Source: Chinchilla lanigera
Lineage: Eukaryota > Chordata > Mammalia > Rodentia > Chinchillidae
Length of the DNA: 64,000 bases
Assembly: GCF_000276665.1 (NCBI RefSeq)
Contig: NW_004955477.1
Span: forward strand, 5,977,442-6,041,441
Direction: 5' to 3'
In this document: positions 1 through 11,759 of the stretch, piece by piece
How the letters are laid out: the number at the start of each line of letters is the position of its first letter
Numbering within the stretch: position 1 is the stretch's first letter
The notes under the pieces: generated by a model
The model's input: only the letters and a program-made list of their open reading frames with translations
Database searches by the model: none
What the model was told of the DNA's origin: nothing
Position numbers and translations under genes: made by a program

Positions 1-507
1 TACTCATTTGTTTTGCATTATTGATCTGGCTGGTTGTGGCGATTGCTGCAGGTTTCAACCCCAAGGTTGCTATCTGGTATGTAATGATTTACCTCCCCAA
101 AACCCTCCACCCATGTCGTGTCTAGGGTTCCATTGTCCCTTCTCTCATATTTAGCATCACGAGGATAATTTCTTTTTTGCAGAAAGATTGCTTCCAAATT
201 CAGGAAATGGGAGTTCTACTTTAGGGGTTGAGGTCAGAACTAACAGTTTTGCAACTTTTACTAAGCTTAGTTCTACTGATGGACCTTAGGGAATGTGCTG
301 CTGTGGGAAGCCTGCTGCTTAAAATTCTTGTTTTAGGAATGAGGCTGTCTGTGAACACAGGTGAGTGATGGTCACAAAGCCTATCTACCTGGCTCCATTG
401 TTAGCTGCCTGAAGTCTGGTTTGGATTGCTAAATGCTATTTATCTTTATTTCACTTTATCTTTTTAATCCAGAGCAGCTTTTGAAATCAAATGGACTGTT
501 TATGATA
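1..507. other. Unassigned single-copy sequence
   Basis: This stretch has no recognisable repeat, RNA gene or credible open frame. Composition is ordinary mammalian intergenic or intronic DNA. Confidence 0.5.
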
Positions 508-566
508 TGTGTGTGTGTGTGTGTGTGTGTTTGTGATGTGTATGTGTGTGTTTGTGATGTATGTGT
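508..566. repeat. Interrupted (TG)n microsatellite
   Basis: The run of TG dinucleotides is interrupted by TTTGTGATG-type units. It is a simple repeat, likely length-polymorphic. Confidence 0.9.
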
Positions 567-664
567 AGCTTGAAAAATAGGAGCTCTCTTTTCTCTTCAC
601 TATTTCAGGAGATCTATATTGACCAAAGATGGCATGAAACATTGAGTGGTGTGGCTATTTCTTT

Positions 665-846
665 CTCTTTTTTTACAGTACTGGGGATGGAGCCCACAAC
701 CTTCATCTCAGCTCCTTAACCCCCTTTCCTTAAGCTTTGAAATAGAGTCTTGCTAAGCTGTCCAGGTTGGGCTTAAACTTCAGTCCTCTTGCCTCAACCT
801 CCCAGAGTGCTGGGATTATAGACATGCTCCACCATTCCTGGCTGCA
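665..846 (-). mobile_element. B1-dID composite SINE, reverse orientation
   Basis: Read on the minus strand, a B1 (7SL-derived) half comes first, ending at the plus-strand text 'gctgggattatagacatg'. A degraded ID (tRNA-like) half follows, visible on the plus strand as 'actggggatggagcc'. The short T-rich stretch near 665-674 corresponds to the A tail. This dimer is known from dormice, squirrels, beavers and guinea-pig relatives. Divergence from the other two copies in this window suggests an old insertion, and no clear target-site duplication is seen. Confidence 0.8.
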
Positions 847-849
847 ACT

Positions 850-3800
850 TGAATTTTGATGACACAGTGATTGTGAGATTATAAATAAATGAGCCGATTA
901 GAGCCTGTGGCTACAGGGCCATCTTCCTGGCACCTGTTCATTGGCTATTCAGTGAGGTGAAGAGAGTGGTGTGGGCACTGAGGGGACCTGTCCAGCTGAC
1001 CCCATGGCTCAGGTGGAGCAGGAAGCTTTGGAAACTTCTGGGAGAAATCTTATGAGTCCCCTCCCATTCCTGCCTTTGCAGTGCATTGTAACTGTGACGG
1101 CTTTAGGAAGAATTCGCCTCTTCACAACAAGTTCTGAGGCCTTGCATGAGGGATGGCAGTGGGGGGTGGCTCCAGAATTTTCTCCCTGACCCAATTTTGC
1201 CCCTGCTGTGTGCATCCTTGTGCTGAGAATCACAGCGTCCTCGGTCTTCAGGTCCTCAACAGTTTGATCCACGAAATTGCACCATTGTGTGGGCATTTGT
1301 CTGTTTACTATAATGAAGACAACCGGATTTGTAATTGTCTATTAAATGGTCTATTAAATAGTGTCATAGCTAGAGGGACCTCAGCAAAAATAATTCAGCT
1401 TTTCAATGCTTCACAAACTCCCTCTTCTCACACTGTTCTGCAGCACTTTTGGGGAAGATAGCTTAAAGCATTCTTTCTTCTTATTCTAAACAACCCTTAA
1501 CCTGAAGGTATTCTGGTGACTTTTTTTTTTCTCCTCCAATTCAACTCAGTTTCTCACATTCCTTTTGTCTTCCCACTGGGCTGTAGATCCAAAAACAAGT
1601 TCCTGTGGCCTTGCTTGTTGACAGAATGGTTTTTCCTCCCGGCTTTTGTCCTGTCTTGTAAATGAGATTGTCTGGTTTCTCCTGGGTTCTCTTTGTGCCC
1701 TGGGTCCATTTCCCAGCCACAGCACCCCCACCCCAGCCTCATCTTCCTTGTTGCCTCACTGCCACTGATAACTTCATCTGCCGCAGTGAAGTGAACACAC
1801 ACTCCATGTTACTGTGCAGGCTCAGACTTGCTCTCCCACACTCCACCATCCCTGGCTCTCCAGTTTTCTTAGAGGACCATTTGCTTTTGTGGAATTTCTA
1901 AATATCAGCATTAGAAGGGGTCTTAGAGACCTACTCATCTGATTAGGCTCCCAAAGAGGCAAGTGTCCCATTGATGTACATAATATGCTTTTAGGTGGTA
2001 TGTGGATATGCAATAAAAATCAATAATTAGGAACTTGTCATTTATTGCTTATAAGTAAAACTAGCTTATCTTATCTATGACTCCATACTTATGGATAAAC
2101 ACAGAGAAAATGAGATTAAAATAGGTTTTTTTTTTTTTATTTCAAAAAGAGGTGAACAAACGGGGAAAGTATTCAGTAAATACTATGAAGTGGATGCACA
2201 GGACCTTATGAAGGTGGATAAAGGATCACCTGCAGGGGGGCTCGTTAGACAACTGCTCATTCAGAAGGAACAAAGCACTACGGAATTTGTTTTCTGGATC
2301 TCTGAGAGATGAGGGTAGCTGCACTGAGGGACCCCAAAGGCCACCACTGCAGTTTATATCTCAGATAAAGAGCTGCTTGGCTGTCAACACTCAAGCCCCT
2401 AGAGGCACTAGGCTTCCTGAAGGGTTTAAGGGCTGCTGAGTAACCAGACCCAGGTCTCCTGCCGGAGCCCTACAGCCTACCCAGAGCCCCAGGAAAGGGA
2501 AGGTCAGCAGTAGGGTGGGCTCTGGACTTCCTTCTCTTGGTTCGGTTGCATCGATAGTGGCCTATGTGATGCCATCCGCATCTGAGTCCTCTACCATCAC
2601 TGCCTGTATCTCTGGCCACGCAGGGTCACTCATTCCATGCCCAGTGACAGGAGAGTTTGTGGAGATACCTATTTGTGTTTGGCTTATATTTTCCCCATTC
2701 TCACTCTCTTATCCATTAAATCAATCAGGATTTTCCAGATCCTGTTGGTAACCTCACAGCTATCTTCTTTTGTGCTAACAGAACCTCACTTTTGGGGGCC
2801 AGTTCTGGAGGGCAGACATATCTGCAGCAGTCACTCCTGCCAATTCTGTTCTCCTGTGCTTGTGATTGGTCATCAGGTTGTCCTGTGATCCTGGCAAATA
2901 AGACCTATAAGAATTCTTCTAGGGGATTCTACAGAGTTTTTCTATTTTCAAAGGAGAGAGGGGAAATTCTTATCTGCTTGGGATACCATTGTGTAAGATG
3001 TGATATTTGGCATGGTTGCAGTCATTTTTCATATATATATTCTCTTAAGAATAAAAAAGTCTCTTTACTCTTCCATGTCCTAGAATTAGTCAAGGGAAAT
3101 GTTGGTTTCAGACTCTATCCGGCTTCATTTGTTTTCCAGAAGTTGAACTCTTAACGAGCTGTACTGAAAGGAGTCGATCTCAGGACTTTCTGGCAGAGGT
3201 GCCCAGGTCTCCACAGTGCATTCAGGAAAGCTCTTCTTTAGCTCTAGGGCTCCCAAGGGTGCCAGGGCTCCTGTATCCTGGGCTTGAGTGATGAAGGTCT
3301 GTGAGGCCTGTGATAAGCTGGGAATGCAAGCCCTGTGTCTATTTTTTGAACACCCTAGAATCTCTCTGTACTCTTATGTATACAAGAGGAGGGTAGAGAC
3401 TTGCAAATAATACTGAGGTCAATGCCTTCCAATAGCAGAGATACCTGGAGATAAATCTCACTTGATTTTAGAGAACTCCTGAGTCCAAGAAGATCTATTC
3501 CTATTGTACCATGCTGTGCAGCCTGTCATACTTCTTGTCAACAGTTTGTTGGATCTTAAAGCTGAATTCTTCCCAGAGCATGCTCAAACGAAGAAAGTGT
3601 AAAGCCTTATTCACCCATGACACTTAGGTGTGAGCAGCTGTCCCACATTTTGCAATGGTCCACCAGCCTTTGCCTTCTTCTGATGGAATAGCCATTGGGG
3701 TTGTCCATGTCATGCTACATTAGGTCCTTCCTTCTAGAAAGAGCTTCAAGGATAATGTCTTTACTGGCCTTTCACTTGGTATTATGACACCATTTGTTAC

Positions 3801-3955
3801 AAGCTATATTTTGAGGGGTGCTAATTCAGCATTTTAAGATGGTACTCTCTGGTATTCTCTGATGAGTGAGCAGTGGGGGTAGTGTAGCAGTTGCCCTCTG
3901 CATCCGATTTGGCAGTGTCTTTTTCATGGCATCCTTATCATAATTTATGCTATAA
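850..3955. other. Unassigned intergenic/intronic sequence
   Basis: Several short open frames (the longest about 120 codons at 2792-3154) show no domain or splice logic. A short poly-T tract lies near 1520 and an A/T-rich patch near 2040-2150. Highly diverged repeats may be present but cannot be named by eye. Confidence 0.4.
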
Positions 3956-3969
3956 TCTTTTTCCCCAAA

Positions 3970-4370
3970 TGATAATTTTTTTCTTAATGCAAATGTCTAG
4001 CACTGCCACAGAGTTTCCTGTCCTCTGTCACATTTTAACATAACATTTTTTATTTTTGAATAATTTTTTTACATTTACAGGAAAATTATGAAGATCGTAC
4101 ATATTTCTGATATGCCTTTCCCCCAGTATTCATATCTTAAGCACTCATGGTGCATTTATGAAAATGCACAAGTTAACACGGACTCATGACTATTAACTAA
4201 ATTACAAACTTTATTTGGACCTGCTCAGTTTTGATTCTTTCACCAATGTCCTCTTCCTGTTCCAGAATCCAGTCCAGGATTCCACATTGCATTTTGACTA
4301 AGTCACATTTAATTTTATTTTTGAGACAGTTCCTTTTTTTCCCATCCTGTCTTTAGCACACAGCTTTCAG
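3970..4370 (-). mobile_element. Ancient L1 (L1M-type) 3' end, reverse
   Basis: The text resembles reversed L1M 3' UTR. An 'attttaacataacatttttt' region is followed by 'tactattaactaa'-like text. Further on come 'caccaatgtcctcttcctgttcc' and 'ccagtccaggattccacattgc', which are typical of old placental L1 ends. No reverse-transcriptase frame survives. The element may extend to the left of 3970. Confidence 0.65.
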
Positions 4371-5695
4371 TCACGTATCATGTTCATCTTGTGGCCTTCT
4401 AGCCACGAAAATGTCATTCCTGTCATTGAATGTAGAAGTCATCTCAGATAATGTCTCCTTAATAAAGTTCCCAACTTCTATATAGTATCTACAATGATGG
4501 TAAAACTTTGACAAAATTTGAAGACTGTCTGGGCCATGTGCCAGATCTTTATTGCAGCTTCCAAACAAAATTTGGTGAAATATATTCCCCAGAGAGCTTG
4601 TATGTATATGCTCATGAGCAAAAGGATTTTTCTTTGCATGCAAATTTATAAATTTCCATATTCTTTCTTGTTTATGGGCCAAAAGGTTATGCGGGAAATG
4701 GATTTGTATTTTTATCTTTTCTGTAAAAAGATTAGCATACGCTGCCTTCAAAATGCTCTTAATAGTTTTTAATATCCATACTTTCCTATATGATTGTCTA
4801 AGTAATCCAATTGGGAAATTAATTGCTTGAGCTCGTAAGTTTCTGAGTACAAGACATAGAAAGGATATCAGCACATAATTCTGTTTGATGATATGTTGAG
4901 ATAGACTTCTTCTTGGAATTGATTTTTGGGTCCAGAGGCATGAGCTGTGATCTCATTTGCAATGGGTGGAGGCCGACCTTGCTGTTTGATACTAGCTATC
5001 CACATTCATGCTATGTCTACATTTGCCTTTGTAAAATCATAAAACAAAATTACAAAGTGAAAGAGAATTCTATAATCAATTATTTTGTTTTTGTGACACC
5101 ATATCTGACCTCGCAGTTCTGTTTCTCACTGAATTGTCAGCCTTTTTCTTACAGATGTGTGTATGTCATTATTATTACCCCAGCAACTCACAGAACCTCT
5201 CACGATCACATTTGATAATGGGTATCCAGGTCAATCTAATCCTTCTGGGTACAAATAACATAGCACTAGTCACTGGAGCTTAGCCTCACTGTGTTATTTT
5301 TTTTTAAATGTGTGTATATGCGCTCTGCTTGCAGCTTTGTGAAAGGTTTTTCTTGGTTAACAAAGTCTTAAAACATGGATATAATGTCCATGACTGGTTA
5401 TTTGACTCCGGAGGAGGTTAGCTTCTTTCGCCATGCCTTTAGACACCTGACTTAAAACCCATTTCCTTGTCTGGGCTTCTTCAACCGCCCCATGGGGACA
5501 CAATTTCTCCCTCTTCAAGTTCCTCCCGGCACCTACAGGCCGACCTGCTCACTTTTCATGCAACACAAATTACTTTGTTGTGTTTCCCATTTCCTCCTAA
5601 GCATGCTGCCTCTATTCCCTTGAGCCCCACACCTTCGCTTGCAGGAGCTGGTGGATACTCTGTGTGTGCCCTTAAGTTAGCAAGAGGGCACAACT
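4371..5695. other. Unassigned AT-rich sequence
   Basis: A minus-strand open frame of 167 codons at 4371-4874 lies directly upstream, in element orientation, of the L1 3' end. It lacks recognisable reverse-transcriptase motifs and is most likely chance or repeat remnant. The rest shows no identifiable feature. Confidence 0.4.
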
Positions 5696-5699
5696 TCTG

Positions 5700-5905
5700 A
5701 AGTATCTATGATGTGCCAGATGCCACACATGCCCTCATGCACCTTGCGAATCTTCCTCACAATTTTATGAAAAGCTTTTACTATTCCCTTCACTTTGCAT
5801 GGGAGGAAATAAGCTTGGTGACATCTCAAATAGCTACCCTGGGTCATGTAGCTCATCAGTGGGTGAGCCAGAAGTGGACCCTATGTTTGTTAGGATTCCA
5901 GAAAC
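5700..5905 (+). repeat. MIR/L2-class ancient repeat fragment
   Basis: The order of phrases is characteristic of this class. 'atgtgccagatgcca' is followed by 'cctcacaattttatgaa', then by a stretch resembling 'gaggaaataagcttggtgaca', and finally by 'ggtcatgtagctcatcagtgg' and 'gagccagaagtggaccc'. This matches the generic old mammalian repeat 'gtgccaggcac ... cctcacaacaa ... aggaaactgag ... cacagctagtaagtgg'. The exact subfamily is not determined. Confidence 0.6.
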
Positions 5906-8365
5906 TCAATCTCATTTCCTCATCAAAGACCAGACCTGCAGTCAGTCACACAATAAATGTGGCCCAGTGAGCCCACAATAAATATTTTTAACTAATCAAT
6001 CTAATGTTTTTTCTTAAGCAAGGAAGGGCCCACTGTTCCAAAGTATATTGTATCTGCATAATATAGGCTCTCAGTCTATTGTTCAACTGCCCCGGGATCT
6101 TTGACTGACTTTATTGTATTACCTGCTGTCATTCTTATGTTCTGAAATTGATTTTAGAGCAGTGAAATCTTCCTTTCAATGGAATAATATTATGTTCCAG
6201 TGTTGCAAGATCCTTCCATCTTGCATAGGCAAGGAGGAAGCTCTCTCAGCTCTTGGAAGTCTCTGATCATATTCACTGGTCATATGAGAGCTATGAACCC
6301 CTGCCCTGTACTCCTTCCCAGCCCTGTGGCTCTGTCTACAAGAGCAGAGCCGATATAGCTGCCTTTGTATCATCGGGTTTCCCCTTGAGCTGAACAACTG
6401 CATCCAAATTTGCCAATGGTTGGGGCAACGTGATTTTCCTAGCATTAATGTGGGTGATTCTGGAGGCAGAGGGAGGAGAGGGAAGAGTGACCAGTCCGGC
6501 TGAGGGTGAGATGGTCTCTGCACCTTTGATTCTCCTGTGTATCCTCAGATGAGTTAGCCTGGGCCCTACCATGAACAACTGCTCCCATCTCTTTGTTCAC
6601 ACCAGCATGGCTCTCTGTGATGGTATAGGGCAAGGTGACCCTTAGCAAGAAGTGGCTTCCTACCTTCCAGCAGGAAAGATATCAGATACCTTTGGAAGCA
6701 CAAGTTAGAGAAGCTGGCAGGACTCTGCTTGATCTCAAGAAGCAGAAGGTAGCTGAGGCTAAGGCAATTATCCAAGAATGCTACCTCCCTCCAATACAGA
6801 GGCCAAACACATCTTGGTAGGAAAAGAATCAGATCTTTGCGAGCATCTTTCCCCATTGACACAAATTTAACTAGTGAGTCTTACGGCCATTTTGGAGCAA
6901 GTCTGGTGTTTTGTCATCTGTGAGCAGTGACAGTTGGGATGTACCTCTTGGGGTTGCCTTTTGTCAGTGATTTCTCCAATGTTCTGTTTTCTGTGACAAC
7001 GACTGTTACCTAAGAAGCCGATGTATTCCTTTCCCCTTTTATCTCATTGCTTCCTACCTGTTTTTGCCATGTTTGTTAAACTTTGTACTGATTCGAAATG
7101 AGATCACGTCACCCAGACTTCACAAAATCATAGACACAAGAGGGAATCTCCCAGATTTAGATGCTATGCCCTCCCACATAAAGATTTATTTTGAAAAAGT
7201 CTTTCTGATATTTTACATTAGTGAACTATCTTTTCTTGTTATGAATGAATCCTTAGAAAGACTTGCTTCGAACATTCTCACTTGCTCTTGGTTTCAGGGT
7301 GGGAGTAACTCTTGGTTTTGCTTGGTGACTAGCCAGAATATGGTGAGCATTAGAGTAAAGCTCATTGTGCATGTCTGTCTGGTTGACCTGTTTCAAAGCC
7401 TCACAAGGCTTATGACTTCATGTGATTTTCATAACATGCCTCAGACAGAGGGCACCTGATAAGTTACTGACATGCCTAGGGTCCTACGTGGAAGGTGCTG
7501 GAAACAGGACCTGTGTCTCCTCACTGCTTCTAAACTCTCTTCTGGGAAGAATGTATCCCTGCTATAGTGTTTGGGGACCCACTAAGATATCTTCTGGCAC
7601 CCTCAGCCCCTACACCTGGTGTTAGCAAGATGCAGGATGATGGTACCTGTGGAATCCTCCCCACTCTTCTGATAGAGCTGAAGGACAGGTCTGTTTTTGG
7701 AGGCTCCCAACTCCCTGCTGTGGCAGCCCACCTGGGGAGGTCTCTGAAGAGTGGACTAGAAAGATTGCTGCTCCCAGCAACCCAGGCAGGAGCAGAAATT
7801 CATCTGCAAACAGTGCTTTGAGGTGGTCTCCTCCTCTGTCCATCCTGCTCCTCTCTCTTGCCTGCCACACCTTTCCTTTTCTGAGTACAAAATGCCTTCC
7901 CTCCTGGAAAGGCTGTGATTCCCCATGTTCTTCTCCAGTGGAAGAGTGTTCGCTATCTAGGTTTGAGGTTGGTGGGTGATGAGCCATCCAGGAAGAGCTG
8001 GTGTGGGCCTGGAGGGAGCAAGCAGGTCTTGGCTGTAAATTGTATTCCAGTGGGAAAAGCTAGAAAGCATGCAAAATAAAATACGAATGCGAAATACAAA
8101 AAGGAGAAATTCCTGTGCACACATTTGCCTAGCATCATGCTAATGGAGTGAGACAAGGAGGCCAGTGGGGTCCAAGCACTCAGAAGGAGTTCTCAACATT
8201 CAGCAGAGTCGAGGTCCAGAGCATCACCTCCAAGAGAAGGGCAGGTGGACACAGAATCATTGTCAAACTCGCCCTCCAGCAGGTAGGAGTTTGCAGGCAG
8301 CTGCCTCACAAGGAGCTCCCTGGGCACTCAGAGAAGGCTGGCAGAAGCAAACGGCTCCAAAGACC
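5906..8365. other. Unassigned sequence
   Basis: Mixed composition with short open frames only. A part near 6180-6600 vaguely resembles degraded LTR text but is not convincing. No CpG island, RNA gene or intact repeat is seen. Confidence 0.4.
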
Positions 8366-8384
8366 TGCCACTTGGGGGCAGCAG
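8366..8384 (+). promoter_or_regulatory. CTCF-like motif
   Basis: The 19-mer TGCCACTTGGGGGCAGCAG closely resembles the CTCF core (CCANNAGGGGGC). It lies just before the AT-rich candidate regulatory block that begins near 8.46 kb. Binding is inferred from the motif alone. Confidence 0.4.
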
Positions 8385-8459
8385 CTTTGAATATTTCGCA
8401 CTACAAGCCACTCTGTATGTCACCAGCACACACAACTTGCATATTAACAAATGACATGT

Positions 8460-9195
8460 GAAAAATCAAACAGTTTAGGGGAGAAAATCCTATTTTAATG
8501 TCAGCCCAAAGTTTCCATTTATATTCCTATTCAAATTTATCTCTGGAAAGTAATCCATATAGTTATGACTTGGGTGAAAGTAATTGATAAAGCACAGAAA
8601 TCACAGGGTGGAATCACTCAGAAAAATCACAGTATACGGGCGATTTTCTGAGGGGTTGAAACTGGGCTTACAGTTTATTCGTGAATATTTGAGCTAAATT
8701 AAGTCATGAAAGAAGATAATACAATGTACCATCATTTTAAAGTAATTTAATCATGAAAACTAAAAATTTGGAAGAAAACAGATATTTTACTTAATAGAAA
8801 CCATCTGTACCGTACAGTAGGCAAATTGTGCAAAAATGAATAAAACTGTCTCAGGAGGAGAGTGGCTCAGGCACCGGCTTATGTAATGAAGATGTATATG
8901 TGCTTTTTAGCATTTGCATTGTCTATTAGAGGAGGTAAATCGCACCAGAGTCTAAGTGAAACAGTTACAAATTTTATTACCATCATATGACTGATGACAA
9001 ATGCAGCAATAGAAATAATGCATATGAGATGGGTCACTTCCCAAGTTCAAATGGCTTCCCAGGCTGGACCAGTCTTCACAGCTAAATCTTTACTGAGTCT
9101 GAGTCACAGGGACATTTTTTGTCCAGTTACTATTGTTTTAGCGGCCACTCCCCACAAGGATCATCTTTTAGCTTGTTTAGGCTCTGGAGTGTGCC
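8460..9195. promoter_or_regulatory. Candidate conserved noncoding element block A
   Basis: About 700 bases of AT-rich, repeat-free sequence carry dense homeodomain-type cores (ATTA/TAAT) and a perfect octamer ATTTGCAT at 8912-8919. They also include 'aataatgcatatgag' near 9015. There is no long open frame, no simple repeat and no SINE, LINE or LTR text. Such composition is typical of developmental enhancers, but conservation itself has not been measured. Confidence 0.4.
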
Positions 9196-9213
9196 AGTTG
9201 ATTTGATCTGACT

Positions 9214-9228
9214 CCACCAGGGAGGCGG
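9214..9228 (+). promoter_or_regulatory. CTCF-like motif
   Basis: CCACCAGGGAGGCGG differs little from the CTCF core CCACCAGGGGGCG. It has the same orientation as the 8366 motif, about 850 bases away, and falls between two candidate enhancer blocks. It is a motif-only inference. Confidence 0.35.
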
Positions 9229-9239
9229 CTATTTAAAGA

Positions 9240-9965
9240 CTTCTGGAGTAGCTTTTTTTTTTTTTTTTCCTGGACTTTTGGATGCAGGCGGGCGATCTGT
9301 AAAACGTTCCTTCACTCCTGTTGACCTGCATCAAAATGCGTTTATTTGACCGGATACTTTTGTTGTCTGGTGGGAGGGGCTGGCTCACTGCCTCTCAGCT
9401 GCTGAAGGTCGAGTGGCCACATTTTTCAAAACAGGCACTTGTTCCTAATCTGCAAATTAACTAAATAATCACAACTGCTAATTATACAGTATCAGGCCTG
9501 GAATACATAGGGCTTGAGTAATAATCAGCTTTTTAAATTAAGTTGGTGACAACCACTATTAGCTGCCGTGATTTAATAATCCCAATAAATGTGCAGATTT
9601 TAAAAAGGGGCTCTTTGTAATTTTTTTTTCTCAGCATTTGCAACTGAATCTGTTAATGAAAAGAGAACACAACAGTTTTATGTTACAAATGATGCCATAA
9701 TAGGTAAATAAAAGGGCTCTTCCAGACACTATGAATGATCAGGATGCCGCGAATATGAATTGAAGACGGGAGGCAAGAGCGAAATTTGAAATCAAGTTTC
9801 TATTTCTGGGTGTTAAGACGAATTAAGTCCAGAAAGAGAATCTGATTCTTTTTGTATATTAAGCATTTTGGGGCAATAAGAAACAAATCCCATTAACAAA
9901 TATGTAAAGTAAAAATACCTCCCTTAAGATTTAGACTTTGGCAAATTTAGAACAAATGAGATGCA
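9240..9965. promoter_or_regulatory. Candidate conserved noncoding element block B
   Basis: Sequence is AT-rich and repeat-free apart from a poly-T run at about 9252-9268. TAATTA lies at 9479-9484, with further ATTA cores around 9500-9600 ('gtaataatcagc', 'tttaataatccc'). The second half (9420-9760) is very low in CpG but compositionally complex, as seen in deeply conserved enhancers. No coding potential is visible. Confidence 0.4.
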
Positions 9966-10021
9966 ATTTTCTACCTCATATGCTTGCCTGTTTCACCTAA
10001 TATTATTATAATATATTGGTT

Positions 10022-10332
10022 CCAACAGCGGACCCGCCAGCAGGGCAGTGGGGAGCACCTGAGCGGGGGCGCATCGCGGGGACTCGGCCCCCATTTTCCA
10101 CCCCCACCACGGAGGGTTTTGCGGCTTTCTGAGACCCCACGGGAGGAGGGCAGCGCAATGGAAATCTCCCGCAGCTGAGCGAGACCCGCTGGGGGGCTGA
10201 CAGCGCGGGGGACAAGGACATTTATGCGCGCACCCGGGGAGGGGGTGGTGTGTGTGTCTGAGCTCAGGACTGGGGCGCGGGAGGCCGCTGAGGACCCAGA
10301 AAAGACCCTCACTTTTGCGGGGAACGGCTCTT
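10022..10332. promoter_or_regulatory. Small CpG island
   Basis: About two dozen CpG dinucleotides fall within roughly 300 bases, while the flanks have almost none. GC content rises sharply and falls again near 10.35 kb. Open frames cross it on both strands, as expected when GC-rich DNA lacks stop codons, and none has a recognisable product. No TATA box or clear exon/intron boundary is evident. It may be an orphan CpG island (alternative promoter or poised enhancer) associated with blocks A-C. Confidence 0.7.
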
Positions 10333-10379
10333 TCTCCTACCTCTGTTTCCCCACAGCCAGTAACATTTTTTTTCTTTTT

Positions 10380-10735
10380 AGTGGTCAATTGAAATTTTAT
10401 GGCTAAGTTATTTAAGAGAGACTATAGAAGAACTAAATGAGGGAAGGATGATGGAAACGTTGCCTTTCTTTTACAATAATTACTCTTGATAGCAATTTGA
10501 ACTAATTTGCATTAAAAACACTCATTTAACCAATCTGCTGAAAATGGGGACTTATTGTATTCTGTTGTGGAAGACCTCAGGACTCTTCCCCAAATCTGCA
10601 TTTAGTTTAAATTATGGACATGGCACAGGACATTATTATCTGTGCATAAGCCTGGCCGCGGCTTATTTGAAACTACCTCAACAATGATCTCATATCGTGT
10701 GTTATGAGAAAAGCGTCTCATTTCTCATGACCATA
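10380..10735. promoter_or_regulatory. Candidate conserved noncoding element block C
   Basis: AT-rich unique sequence lies immediately right of the CpG island. It contains 'acaataattactc', 'aactaatttgcattaaaa' and 'ttattatctgtgcataagcc', which give ATTA and partial octamer cores. It forms one cluster with blocks A and B and the island. Confidence 0.35.
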
Positions 10736-10739
10736 CTTT

Positions 10740-10885
10740 TCACATATAGTGCTTTACAGGCAAGGAAAGGAGGGCAGAGGTTGAAGCCGGGTTTCAGGCT
10801 CCGTCTCTGTGTGACCTTAGACACAGTCCTTTATCTTCATGTCCCAGAGTTATCATCAAAGCAAGAAAGTTATTAACAAAATGCT
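10740..10885 (+). repeat. Possible MIR fragment
   Basis: The text 'ctctgtgtgaccttagacac' resembles the MIR phrase 'ctgtgtgaccttgggcaagt', and it is followed by 'agttatcatcaaag'. The match is short and diverged. Confidence 0.45.
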
Positions 10886-11384
10886 TTAATCTCTTCACTC
10901 TCCAAGGCCTTAGCAGTACGTATATACGTCTATAAGCGGATGTTATTCTTCATCAGAATTTTGATAAATAGTGATGAGCACTTTGCTGGCAGCTGGTGAT
11001 TAATTATCCCTTCCTCCACTCCAACCAGGACTGGGTGAGTTGGGTAGCAGTGGGTGGGGACGGTCCTGCTGTCCATCTCTCTTCTCTGTGTCGCTATACA
11101 CTAACTGCTGTTTTCCTTACATTTTTACGTCAGAAAAAGGTGAAGGTTCTAGTCCGGTTATAATCCGGGAATCATTTGGACCCTTGCTGCTGGTTCTTCT
11201 TTACTTGCTTTTTTTTTCCTTGAAAACATTTCAGTCTAAAATTTGGAGAGGAAAGGAGTTAAAATGGAAAGGAAAGCTTTTTTATCCTTTGGTGGGCCTG
11301 GAAGCTAAGACTGGAGGAGAGACGTGTGGGAGGTTAGAATGCAGTGTCAGGGGGCCACTACCTCAGAATTAGATGACTTCCCCC
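10886..11384. other. Unassigned sequence
   Basis: No repeat or gene is recognised. A small (GTATATACGT)-like palindromic patch lies near 10919-10930. Confidence 0.4.
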
Positions 11385-11475
11385 CACCAAGTGTCTCATT
11401 TTAAAGATGGGGAAACTGAGGTCTCTGAGGGTACGCATCCATCCAAAGCAAGCCAAATGGAGGACTTGGACATAT
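11385..11475 (-). repeat. MIR fragment, reverse
   Basis: 'ttttaaagatggggaaactg' followed by 'aggtctctgagggt' is the reverse complement of the MIR end 'cctcagtttcctcatctgtaaaatg'. A degenerate 'aagcaagccaaatgg' tail follows. Confidence 0.65.
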
Positions 11476-11624
11476 TTCAGTGTGTTTCTTTGTGTCAGTC
11501 CCCCAAATGATCACATTTTCCATATCCATATAAGGGACCCATATAATATTCTGAACAGGGAATAGTATTTCTAGAATTAGGAGTTATTGCAGTGATCAGC
11601 CGAAAGCCAAGGGCAGGCTATTTT

Positions 11625-11755
11625 GTCTTTTTCCTGCTGCTTTGTTCTTTTCCTTTCCCTCCTTCCCTTTTCTTCTCTTCCCATTCCCTCCCTTTTCTCT
11701 CGTTCCCCTCTTCCCTTTCTCCTTTCTTCCTTTCCCTTGTTCCTGTAGTTTATTC
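11625..11755. repeat. Polypyrimidine (C/T) tract
   Basis: About 130 bases are almost pure C and T on the plus strand, with TTCCC and CCTTT units. Such tracts can form triplexes. The glutamate/lysine-rich open frame on the opposite strand is a by-product of this composition. Confidence 0.85.
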
Positions 11756-11759
11756 TTGT

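Noticed and set aside
4371..4874. 167-codon minus-strand frame upstream of an L1 3' end
   Set aside because: I looked for L1 ORF2 reverse-transcriptase or Cys-rich C-terminal features and saw none. The frame is AT-rich and may be random.
9993..10388. 131-codon minus-strand frame over the first CpG island
   Set aside because: Overlapping frames on both strands are typical of CpG islands. No start context, splice donor or known protein similarity was recognised.
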